From NCBI GenBank assembly GCA_022393335.1, contig JAJEKB010021317.1:748678-812677 (forward strand): a stretch of DNA of 64,000 bases, written 5' to 3'. This document shows, one piece after another, positions 47,356 through 57,015 of this stretch (its first letter is position 1; each line of letters begins with the position of its first letter). The stretch comes from Macrotrachela quadricornifera (lineage: Eukaryota; Rotifera; Eurotatoria; Philodinida; Philodinidae). Below the pieces are notes generated by a model, which did not search any database, was not told the DNA's origin, and saw only the letters and a list, made by a program, of their open reading frames with translations. A program made the position numbers and the translations under genes.

Positions 47356-48439
47356 TATTAGAATGAATATGGGGTCGTGCATTGTCGTGAAGCAATTTTA
47401 TACCTTTTGTACCTGCTGACTTTCTTTGTTTCTATATTTCTTTGACAACAGACTTGAGACAATTTTCAATATAATAGTTGTCATCAATAGTCTTGCCTTC
47501 ATTAACAGCATGTATAAGAACAGGATCATTTGATTTAGAGCATATAGAAAATAAATTTTTGGTTCAAATTTATTTCGACGAACTATAGTAGTTGGTAATT
47601 CGCCTTTGCCAACTCAGCTTGCGTTTGTTGACTTGTGGTGAATCTGCCGATGGTAAATCCATGTCTCATCAACCGTTATAATATCACATGATTGCCACGA
47701 ACCATCTCGAAATTTTGTCAAATTTTCACGACAAAGTTTAACTCAATGTTGTTTTTGTTCATCAGTCAGTTGATAGAGCACCCAACATGATGTAACCTTT
47801 TTCATCTTGAAAGAGAGAGAGAGATGTCTCAGCTATACTACCATCATTAGTTGAATGTGGATCATTGCTTTATCGCGTGCATGGTGTGTCAGTAAACTTT
47901 CTTTAATAATTCTATGTTTCCATATAAATTCTAATGCTAATGTTTCTGTATTGTCAAAATCCATTTTGTGGTTATTTATGTTGCAATATTGAGCTATTTG
48001 AGCTGTAAATTTATTCTTTTCTATATCATTTTTATATTTTTTAATTCTCGTTAATTTCTTGTGTTTAGTTTCTTCAGTTCCTTTCTGACGTGAGAGAAAT
48101 ACATTTTTTTCGAGTCATTGACTTTCCAAATGCAATAAGAAATTCCTAAAGTTAGTAATTGTTCTACACATGGTTGTTTTATCTTTTTTGGTAATATATA
48201 AGATTCATGTACATAGTAATTAAATACACAATAGACTGCTTTTTTCTTTAGATTTTGAGTTTGTGTTGAAGGACTATTTAGTTCTTTATAAATTATATTT
48301 GCTTCTTTTATACTACGTTTAATGACATGTAATGGATATCCATTTGTTTGTACTACTTTAACTAAATGAGCTTTTTCTAATTTAAGGTAGATTTCATCAG
48401 AACATAGTTATAATGAACATAAATATAATGATTTAATTA

Positions 48440-49010
48440 GTCCTAGTTTACATTTTCTTGGTTAATTGTTATCATAGAGAAGATAAAGATTAGTGATGAT
48501 AGATTTTCTATGAACTGTTGGGACATATTTATTATTTTGACGAATTATCAATAAATCAAGAAAAGATAATTTTTGATTTTTCTCTCCTATGATAGTGAAA
48601 TGAATATTTGGATGCTATTTATTAATGCGAGAGAGGAAATCGGTTATATTTTGTTTATTATCAAAAATACATAGAATATCATCAACATATATGTACTGCA
48701 TTTAAGGTTTATTAATGATAAAGCGATTCAATTTTTCTTCTAATTTAGAAATAAAGATGTCTGCAAGTATAGGTGCGATTAGTGAGCCCATAGCAACACC
48801 GTCTATTTGTATGTAGCTATCATTATAAAATCTGGATGGAACATTAGTGTAAGATAATTCTAATAGTTTCTTTTCGTCTATATATAGTAAGCCCAAAGCA
48901 GTCTCAATTGTTTCTGAGACTGGAACATTAGTATATAAATTATCTATGTCGAAACTTACAAGAGTTTCATTGTTATTAGATCCTAATTTCATAATCTTTT
49001 TCATTAATTC
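48440..49010 (-). pseudogene. Penelope-like reverse transcriptase core, decayed
   Basis: The 100-residue open frame 48702-49004 contains VSFDIDNLYTNVPV and IDGVAMGSLIAPILADIF, typical PLE reverse-transcriptase motifs. After one stop it reads YIYVDDILCIFDNK, the catalytic YVDD box, then SFLDLLIIR. Several stops and frameshifts follow toward 47850. The protein would be the polymerase of a retroelement related to telomerase. It is inactive. Confidence 0.85.
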
Positions 49011-49369
49011 GAAACTATCTTTTATGAATGAAAGTGGTTTTTGTCGTACATCAGATAAAATTTGTGTTAAGTGTTTTGATAATTGATATAATTATAAGTA
49101 GCAGTAGTAGAAACTATAGGACGTAAAGGAATATTATCTTGACGAATCTTAGGTTGTTCGTAAAATACTGCAGGAGAAGAGCAAGTACAATGTAATTGAT
49201 AATATAATTTCTCATCGATAATTTTTATTTTTAATAATGATCTGGCTTTTTCAATATAATTTTTTCTATTAAGGATAACTATTGCGTTTCCTTTATCTGC
49301 TTTTGTTATGATGATCTTGTCATTATTTTTTCATTGTTTAATAGCATTTAATTCTTCAGAAGAAATGTT

Positions 49370-50119
49370 TCTCATAAATTTTTATTATTGATAATTAATT
49401 GTTTTGAGTATCTGTTCATTTCTTGGCATAGAAAACAAAATCCTGTTGAATGACAATGTTGTTCTAATTTATATATGTTAAGTTCAACATCTGTTTGAAA
49501 ATCTATGTAGTTGATTAATTTGTTTTCAATGTAAAAATTCATTTCTCGACATAGAACATGTTCTTCGGCTTGTGTTAATTGATAACTAGACATGTTATGT
49601 AATATTTAATCTCTCATAGTATTATTATCTTGTCCAATTAATCTTCCATTTAAGTTTCTTAATTTCTTTTCATGTATTTTCTTTTGTTACTTCATTTATA
49701 TGGTAAGCGCGTTCATATAAGAACTGTTCAAGATGTTTATAATCTATTAATTTCAATTTTCGTTTAAGAGTGTTCATAAGATTTTCTATTTCTTTCTTTA
49801 ACTTTAATAAGTCGTTATTGCGTTTTTTACACTCAGTTTGAACGCATTGCCTTTGATATTGTTGGTAATGATTATGTAGTTTTAGTTCAGCTTTCCATAA
49901 TTTAAATTGAATAAATTTTGATGTTAAATTATAGATTAAGTATAATCGTAAGAATTCAACATCATATTTGCTCTTTTCATATTTAATAGTAAGTCTTTCA
50001 ATGCATCGGATTGTAAGAAAAATTAACTCACCGTACTTCTTGTAAGTTTTACCTAGGAAATTTGTAGGAGGTGCAGTTGAGTAACGAAATAAAGATAGAA
50101 TGAAAGTATAAAAGTGCAA
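49370..50119 (-). pseudogene. N-terminal region of the Penelope-like protein, decayed
   Basis: The open frame 49670-50119 (149 residues) is Lys/Leu-rich with a coiled-coil-like stretch (ECKKRNNDLLKLKKEIENLM). A second frame at 49372-49593 carries LEQHCHSTGFCFLCQEMN, a small Cys/His cluster. They lie upstream of the reverse transcriptase, in the same orientation, as expected for PLE N-termini. Stops separate them. Confidence 0.55.
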
Positions 50120-50192
50120 CGAGCACGTTATGATTTACTGATATTTCGACAATATACATTTATCATCATTAATATAAACACATTTTTTATTA
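50089..50192 (-). repeat. Penelope-like element terminal repeat, copy 2
   Basis: In direct orientation relative to copy 1. It contains ATATTTCGACAATATACATTTATCATCATT; on the minus strand the GAAA box is kept but CTGATGA has become ATGATGA. Confidence 0.7.
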
Positions 50193-50331
50193 TTAAACAT
50201 AAGGAAAGACTTATATATGTGAAAAAACACATATAGTAATTAATTTATGATCATCAACCTCTATTAATTACTTTATTTTTTTCGTTATTTTTCACATATA
50301 TATGTTTTTCCTGGTGTTTAATTGCAAAGAA

Positions 50332-50452
50332 ATACATTTATTCTGATGACGACAAATCTATATTGTCGAAATATCAATAAAAACATATATGATTAGTAAA
50401 TCACAATGTTCGTTACAGTTTTATACTTCATTTTATCTTTATGAGTACTCTA
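50332..50452 (+). repeat. Penelope-like element terminal repeat, copy 3, inverted
   Basis: Head-to-head with copy 2 around about 50260. The spacer arms also pair (AGTAATTAAT ... ATTAATTACT). It has a hammerhead-like core on the plus strand: CTGATGA at 50343-50349, a GACAA/TTGTC stem, and GAAA at 50368-50371. Confidence 0.7.
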
Positions 50453-50732
50453 CAATCTTTACATCTATCAAAAACATATATTAATTCGTGTTTATAGTTA
50501 CTTTTCATCTACATATACAAGTTTAATATGAAATAAATATTGAGTCAAATGCAGCATTGTAATTTACCGATATGTCACTTGAAGACTTTCTCTTATCTTG
50601 TATATATTATATATTAGTATCTCTCTAATTAATTTTTCTTCTTTGAAGTGAAACGTCAAAGGTTATTCAACTGTGTACAGGTTTTACAAGAAAGTAATCT
50701 CTTTTAGAGTAAATAATCATTTGAAAATAGAT

Positions 50733-52381
50733 ATGTCTTCATCGAATACAAGTGCTAATATTGTTGCTGGAATTAATCGTACGAAAGAGAATACAATTCT
50801 TTTTGGACAAATTTGGAGTTTTATTCTATTTTCCTGTGGTACTATCGGTCATATATTCAATCTTTATGTGTTTACACATCGATCACTTCGTTCAAATCCA
50901 TGTTCACGTTATTTTTTGGCGTCAACATTCAGTGGTTTAGTTGTTGTTTATATAAATATACCAGTACGTCTTCTTCAATTTGTATACAATATTAATATAC
51001 TTTTATATTCATATTCATCATGTATTATTTTTAGCTGGATTTTAGTTTGGGCAAGGTATTAATAGATCATTTTATAAAATCAATTAAATCATTCTTTTTT
51101 ATTTATTCAAATAGAGCTCAAACATCATGGTTTATCTTTCTGGCTTGTATTGATCGGTAAATTATATTATTTTTCTTCCAAAACTTTCGATTTCGATTAA
51201 GCTACTTAGGGTATACAAAAAGTAGTGATAATGATACTTTAATACCGTATAATAAAGTTAAAAAAACTTCATTTCTATTTACTAAAATCCAATCTCATTT
51301 TTGTGACGTCGAAAAGAACTGTGTCTACTTTGAAAGCAAAAATATGCAAGTATAGAATAATCGATCCTTTAGAAATAGTCGTTCTTTTTCACGATGCACT
51401 TGGTCGGATATAAATAGAATTGAAAAATCTTGCCATTCCTTTCTATTAAAGAATCTTAATGTGTCATTCTCATTACTTTTTGTATATCTTAAGTAATCAT
51501 TTTTTGACGCATACTGCTTATTAAAATATGACTTTTCTTGACAAGAAAGTGTCTCCTCATATCTCTAAAAAAACACTTTAAAATAAACTAATACATTTTC
51601 GATTATTTGATAATTATCCAATAGTCTATTAACATTTTCAGTCGTAGTTGTATGTGGTTTGTAGTTTTAACTGTTACTATGATGTAGCATTTATTTATAA
51701 TAAAGTCCATAATTTTTCTTCAGGTTTCTCTGTAGTTCATTATCTGCTACTCTTCGTTCGTGGAGTAGTGTTAAAGTTGCTTGTGGTGCTATTCCAATGA
51801 TGACTTTAATTGTTGGTCTCTTTTATATTCATGTACTTTTCTTTTCTCAATACCATGGACAACAGCAAACATGTGCTTTAACATTAGGCAATTATTCAAC
51901 ACTTTTTGGTATATGGAATTTAATTGTATTCAGTTTTGGTCCATCTACTTTCATGTTTATTTTTGGATTACTTACTGTACGACATATTCATCAAAAAGTA
52001 AAACCTGTTGTACCAATTAACATTCGAATTCAATCGCAATCACAACAACAACAACAAAAAAAGAAGATAGATGGACAATTGATTAAAATGATGCTTGTTC
52101 AAAGTATTGTACTTAGTATATTATCGTCTCCTGCTCCAATTGGTTATTTATACACTTCAACAAATTCAAATAATGCAGATGCTATTCAAACAGCAAGAAA
52201 CAATTCAGTTGCAAATATTGTTGGGTTTTTGTCTCTTACAGGTCCATGTATAAGTTTTTATCTATTTACATTATCGAGTCGATTATTTCGTCGTCAAATT
52301 ATGCATTTATTTACAAGTCAATGTAGAAAAGTTCAGAAACATATGAGAATTACAAAGACTCTAGCACGAAGAACCAATTGA
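50733..52381 (+). CDS. Orphan rhodopsin-type GPCR, three exons, intact
   Basis: Exons 50733-51055, 51115-51156 and 51724-52381 join through GT-AG introns (59 and 567 bp) into 340 residues. The N-terminus has glycosylation sites (SNTS, NRT). Hydrophobic helix 1 is GQIWSFILFSCGTIGHIFNLYVF. Helix 3 ends ACIDRFLCSS, a DRY-type motif (DRF) created exactly at the exon 2/exon 3 junction. Helices 4-7 follow, with a basic Gln-rich third cytoplasmic loop (SQSQQQQQKKK). The ATG at 50733 is preferred over an in-frame ATG at 50673 because the extra residues are basic and unlike an ectodomain. It resembles the first GPCR of the window only in general fold. The ligand is unknown. Confidence 0.8.
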
Positions 52382-53569
52382 CCAATTTCATTATCAAAAT
52401 GATGATGCTAACTAAGAAATAATTTGTTTACAATTGGATAATAAGAATGAAAAGAGAAAAAAAATGATATATATTCTTTTGTTGTACGTCTAAACATACC
52501 TATAATTGTCTTATCATCTCCTGTATGTCATAGATTTTCTTCTTTCTAATCAATAACGATCAGAGACATATGTGCTGTCTTTTTAATAAATAAATTTAGG
52601 TAATTAAATAAATGTGAAAACCTCGAGTTTAAATCCGAGTGTTATATTCACTTGAAAAAGTAAAAAGAATTGATGACAAATTCATTTGATTGAACTGTCA
52701 AAAACACTAGCTATCAACAGTCTCTGATAACCATTTTGACCTTATCTCGTCAACGGGTTGGACATTTGAGCTCTGCAAAATCTTAATTGAACAGAAAATA
52801 GTTTAGTCTACAAATTCATTCGATTCAGATGAATAAGTTATGAGATAAAAGACGTGGTAGAAGTCAAAAACTGAGCAAATAGGAAGATCATTGACTCAAC
52901 TCACACAAATCGAGTTCAAACTCATGCTCAGCTTAAAAAACTGGATAGGAGAAGGTATTTAAGAATGAATTTGGGATTGTATCTAGTGAGATTATGGTCA
53001 CAGGTAATCTCATGGATCTATCAATGATATATAATAGAGAAAGGTATCAGTACTTTCATAATAATCCACCAATACTAATATTCATTGAAATAATGTTATC
53101 TTCGTGGAAAAATATTTTTACGCACTCTATACTTCGTGAGTAAATGATATGACATACTTTTTGTAAAAGTTTTACACAAGAATAGAAACATTCCCTTCTA
53201 GATAATGAGATTATGGATGAATAGAGCAAACCATAAGACCTTTAGACTTCGATTAATGACCTTTTTAAACATTTGGTCTTTAAATCTGATTTATTGATCA
53301 GGAGACTTAAATGCATTGAGTGGAAATGATGAAAGATCAACTCTCCATCTCTGATGAGTCAATACAACGAACATTGGAATATTTCAACGGAGACAGAGTA
53401 ATAAAAAGTTTTTGGTATATGTTAATGTGACCATAGTTGGTTCAATGATTTTGATGGAGAATGTATATTTACTTTTACTCATAGAACGTTTATGTTTGTA
53501 TAGGTTTATGAAATTGTTTGTAAGTCTGATTATGACGAGTAACTTCTACACGATAGAATAATATAGATG
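52382..53569. other. Intergenic region, nothing recognised
   Basis: No gene or repeat was recognised. A short stem near 52621-52645 (CTCGAGTTTAAATCCGAG) resembles a tRNA T-arm, but no tRNA can be built around it. Confidence 0.4.
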
Positions 53570-53830
53570 ACGAGTAAAACCAATGCGCGTTTATTCTTTG
53601 ACAATACTTTCTAAATGTTCTGTTCATTATTTTAACAAATTATATTCGACTAATTCATATGAAAATTTTCAATTCTATTTTATCACTTTAATGAATACAT
53701 CGATTGAAGTATACACAAGAGATAATGCTGCAAGGTAGTGTTTGTTTTTAATTCTTGAACAATCAGTGCAATATCAGCTTTTGTTATCTTATTCAACATG
53801 TTTCACATGTCTTCATTATGTCTTCTCAGT
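53570..53830 (-). pseudogene. Leucine-rich-repeat remnant, copy B
   Basis: The minus-strand reading LNKITKADIALIVQELKTNTTLQH matches the LRR end of copy A at 43335-43400. The next about 200 bp match 43050-43200 at nucleotide level with many changes. It is more decayed than copy A; no open frame survives. Confidence 0.5.
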
Positions 53831-54129
53831 TAATTCTATTACAAAAACAAAAAACTCCTCCTATTGATTATATCGTTTAAATTTTAATTAGGCTGATTTC
53901 ATACAATTGTTTCTCTGATGGGAGATGTTTTCATCAACTTACAAAAAAAACCATATATAAAATGACTAAATCAGATCTAAACAAGACATTTTCTCAATAA
54001 AAATCATATTAATTAATTTCGAAGGTTTTATCTAAGAGAATATATCAGATTGTATACTTTTTACATATGATTACTGACTTTTGTCAAGCATCCAATCGAA
54101 AGAGATGAACTTTATGAGAAAAAAACAAA

Positions 54130-54231
54130 CGAGTATCGAATTAACCCTGAGCCATGGTCCCGAAAGACCGATGCTTATGCTTCAGGCTCATTAGCAGTGA
54201 GTTAACGTTCGACTCAAGGTCGCGGCTCGTT
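54130..54231. ncRNA. Conserved structured block, copy B (candidate RNA, strand unknown)
   Basis: Base-for-base identical to 43855-43956 over 102 bp, with the same predicted pairings. Downstream identity continues to about 54293 with a few differences (54232, two bases near 54268, and one near 54295). It has the same position relative to the LRR remnant as copy A. Confidence 0.35.
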
Positions 54232-54694
54232 GTTTCATCTTCTTTAGTTGACAGTATTTATTTTGTAGCTATATTCATATGGTGAAATTACAATCTGTTC
54301 TCTTTCTTGGGGTGAGTCAAATAATATCGATTGTAAAGAATGAAACACATAAACGTGAAACGAAAGACAAAACTTTTTATGATTTCTAATACTTTCTTAT
54401 GCTTCCATAAATAACATGAATCAGCCACAAGCATTCCCGCAGTGTCAGTTCAATTTTTCCTTACATCTTAACTAATAAATAATTACATCATTTCTTTTCT
54501 AAACGGATAAAATTCTCAGTAATTACATTTCACCATTGTGAAAAAGTTATTTTTTTTATACGTATTACAAGATTTATCACAAATGAATAAGCGATAGTTT
54601 TATTGGCTTTTAGGAACTTTTCTACAAATGTCTTAATACGTAGTCTCGAAAACTGAAATGATCAACAAATGTTGAAAAGAAGAAATCCTCATCT

Positions 54695-54927
54695 AGGGAT
54701 GCGCAGTTTCAGTGCAAATACTGAAAAAGTGTCACTGTCAGCACCGACAGTGACGCACCATAGCGCTGACAACACTGATACCGGGTTCACTGATGCTGTC
54801 AATTCACCCACACTCGTCAGTGTCGATGAATCTACAGCAACAGTGAACCCGGTGTCAATGTTGTCAGTGCTATGGTGCGTCACTGTCGGTGCTGACAGTG
54901 CACGGTTTACTGAAACTGCGCATCCCT
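54695..54927. mobile_element. Mutator-like MITE with 10-bp target duplication
   Basis: A 233-bp element flanked by perfect direct repeats ATCCTCATCT (54685-54694 and 54928-54937). Its two halves are inverted repeats of about 110 bp starting AGGGATGCGCAGTTTCAGT and sharing CACTGTCAGCACCGACAGTG, CCATAGC and ACCGGGTTCACTG. Long inverted ends with 9-11-bp target duplications are typical of Mutator-like elements. It has no coding capacity and can fold into one long hairpin. Confidence 0.88.
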
Positions 54928-55360
54928 ATCCTCATCTGATACTAAACAATTAGAAAATTTTTTCATGAGCAAAGAATGAAATGAATGCAACTATTCCTAA
55001 AATGTATCGTAGACAAATAATCCAGTATCTCTGAAGAATAAAAATAAATTTCTCTTTGTTATTTTATCTTCCCCTTTTCTTACGTTTGTTTAATTTTATG
55101 TTGATTATCTTTCATATGTTACTCTTTCTTATTTAAATCGAATATCTCTTTTCAATAATCTAAGACCACATAGAGTCCCTTACATAATATATTATTGCTT
55201 AAAACAAAACAAATGGAAAGATCGTTCATCGCGAATCGTCAATGAATATTGTGACAATTGTTCTTTATTTTCAAGTAAACGATTCGTATATTTCAATTTA
55301 AGATCTTTCATTTTATTTTCAAAATCACTTTTTTTTTCAAGATATATAAAAAGAAAGAAA

Positions 55361-55627
55361 TTAAGCAGTGCTAGTACAAGTAACACTAATAATACTGCCA
55401 CTTGTACAGCTTCCACCCATCGTTCGACAAGCAGCAGCATTACATGTATCACAATTACCCATTACTTCCGATGGAGTACTATATTCCGACCAATTTAAAC
55501 ATCTACATTTACAATAAACATTAATTCCCCGAATATAACTATCACCATAAACCATCATTGTCTTTGTTGTGGTTATTGATAAAAAGATCATACTAAATAA
55601 TAAACATGATAATATATTATACTTCAT
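55361..55627 (-). CDS. Small secreted cysteine-rich protein
   Basis: 88 residues from ATG 55627. A signal peptide (residues 1-28, ILSCLLFSMIFLSI core) is followed by a mature part with about ten cysteines in the order CKCRC, CDTC, C, C, C and a short C-terminal tail. The start is chosen because the longer upstream frame (to 55843) is not secretory in character. I do not recognise the family; the disulfide-rich fold and small size suggest an extracellular role. There is no evidence for a particular activity. Single exon and intact. Confidence 0.6.
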   Translation of the reverse strand: MKYNILSCLLFSMIFLSITTTKTMMVYGDSYIRGINVYCKCRCLNWSEYSTPSEVMGNCDTCNAAACRTMGGSCTSGSIISVTCTSTA

Positions 55628-56389
55628 CCTTAATTGCTTTTTGTAATGTATGTTAAGAGATAGAATATTCTGCAATTTATTTAGAATGATTAACTTTTTT
55701 AGGGCATGAGAATGAGAGCAGAAGGCAATATTAAAATACAGATTTACTTCAGTTATTATCTTACTTTCGATAGATGACGAAGAAAAAAATTTATGTAATG
55801 AAATATCGGTTTTTTTTTCTCTGAAAAGACTCTTGACTGACAATCAATATTGTAATGATCGATGCAATAAAAAATAAAACAGATAAAATCTTTACAAAAC
55901 GACAAAAAAATGTTTCAGTTATTTATCAATCTTTTAATTCGATTTATTGACTTGAAAAACAATTGAATGATATACTCAATTAAGAACATTTAATAACTGA
56001 TCGATTTTATCTAGGAAAATTTTCAATAGAATCATAATATTCATCTCATTCTTCTAATTCATATTCTTGACCTAAATAAAACCAATATCGCAAACACTTG
56101 TTCATCATCATCATCATTCGTCGAATGTTGAAGATGATCTCATACATAACGAAAACTAAAACAAAATGGTCCAACAAATGATGTTGCATTTAATAATTCC
56201 TAGACATCAAATATCATCAATGATATTTCGAAAAACATTCGTGCTATACGTTATACACTTAAACATTCGATAAGTTTCGAAATAAAATAAAAATAATATA
56301 AACAAACAAAGGATATAAATACAATCGATAACATCGGTGCAAATGACACTAACTTTTTTCCAGCATGTTGAATGATATGAATAAATAAT
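55628..56389. other. Intergenic region
   Basis: No feature is recognised upstream of the small secreted protein. The region may include further decayed 3' parts of the polycystin remnant, but no clear motif is seen. Confidence 0.35.
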
Positions 56390-57015
56390 AATATTCGACG
56401 ATTAAATCGACAGAGACATACATTTGTTTGTTGAAATAAATTTCCAATACATTCGCATTCTTCATATCTTCAAATATAAATCCCCATACTTGTCCATTAA
56501 TAAACCAGGATTTTCATGCCAACAGAGGACTAAAATTGATGCAGATATTTCTGTTTTAGTTTTATTATCAATTGAATTTGTTCGATCAATATATAATGTA
56601 AACAATTCTACATACCAAATGATATACTGATGCAAATTCTACAAAAATATTTGATACATCATCAACGATTCAAAGAAAGACTTACTTTGAAAAGATACCT
56701 GTTCAAACGATATTGTGGATAAGCACCATCTGTTAATAAGAATTCAGTCAAAAGTGTTACAGAAGCAAATAATTCTACATTAGGATTATATAAATTAAAT
56801 TGAATAATAACGACTCTAGTCTGACGATTAATCTATCTGAATCAATGAAAATCAGATAAATTCCCTCGACGATCATAAAATCGATCACGAAATTTATATA
56901 CATAACCTTCAGATCCACACGTCTAATGATCACCTATATAGATACCAGAATCAAATTCTGCACTTGTTCGATATCTAAACGCTTGTTGAATAGCTGAAGT
57001 ATCCAGATCCATCAC
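56390..57015 (-). pseudogene. Polycystin-family channel remnant
   Basis: The minus-strand reading from about 57015 contains FRYRTSAEFDSGIYIGDH, CGSEGYVYKFRDRF and then INRQTRVVIIQFNLYNPNVELFASVTLLTEF. That last phrase is the conserved end of the polycystin extracellular (TOP) domain in PKD1/PKD2-type channels. After a frame change, IHQYIIWYVELFTLYIDR may be the next transmembrane part. Several stops (for example after IYIGDH and after LSDFH) and indels break it. Only this portion of the gene is present. Confidence 0.6.

Larger units (their letters stand above)
44800..47830 (-). mobile_element. mariner (DD34D) element split by a Tigger insertion
   Basis: Two transposase pieces flank the Tigger element at a TA. 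The upstream piece (47830-47358) has LTDEQKQH, DETWIYH and HDNARPHIHSN; the downstream piece (45130-44880) has INYLTEESINIMLHPPYSPDLAPCDYW. Leaving out the Tigger and one TA brings both into a single frame, with exactly 34 residues between the second and third Asp, the mariner signature. A TGA and a TAG lie within the first piece, and the N-terminal DNA-binding part is missing, so this mariner was decayed or truncated. The left boundary near 44800 (GTCTGACCAAAAGTTCATGC) is approximate. Confidence 0.85.
44678..50452 (-). mobile_element. Penelope-like element (decayed), interrupted by nested transposons
   Basis: The body on the minus strand runs from about 50120 down to about 47850, with terminal repeats at both sides (44678-44797; 50089-50192) plus an inverted extra copy (50332-50452). 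It encodes a basic N-terminal region, a PLE-type reverse transcriptase and a C-terminal remnant (NHKMDFDNTETLA ... KESLLTHHARD) like the tail of PLE proteins. A mariner, itself holding a Tigger element, separates the body from the left terminal repeat. Confidence 0.75.

Noticed and set aside
52615..52650. tRNA T-arm-like stem CTCG...CGAG
   Set aside because: No matching D-arm, anticodon arm or acceptor stem around it.
54669..54953. Open frames on both strands rich in Thr, Val and Ser
   Set aside because: They are by-products of the inverted halves of the MITE and have no independent support.
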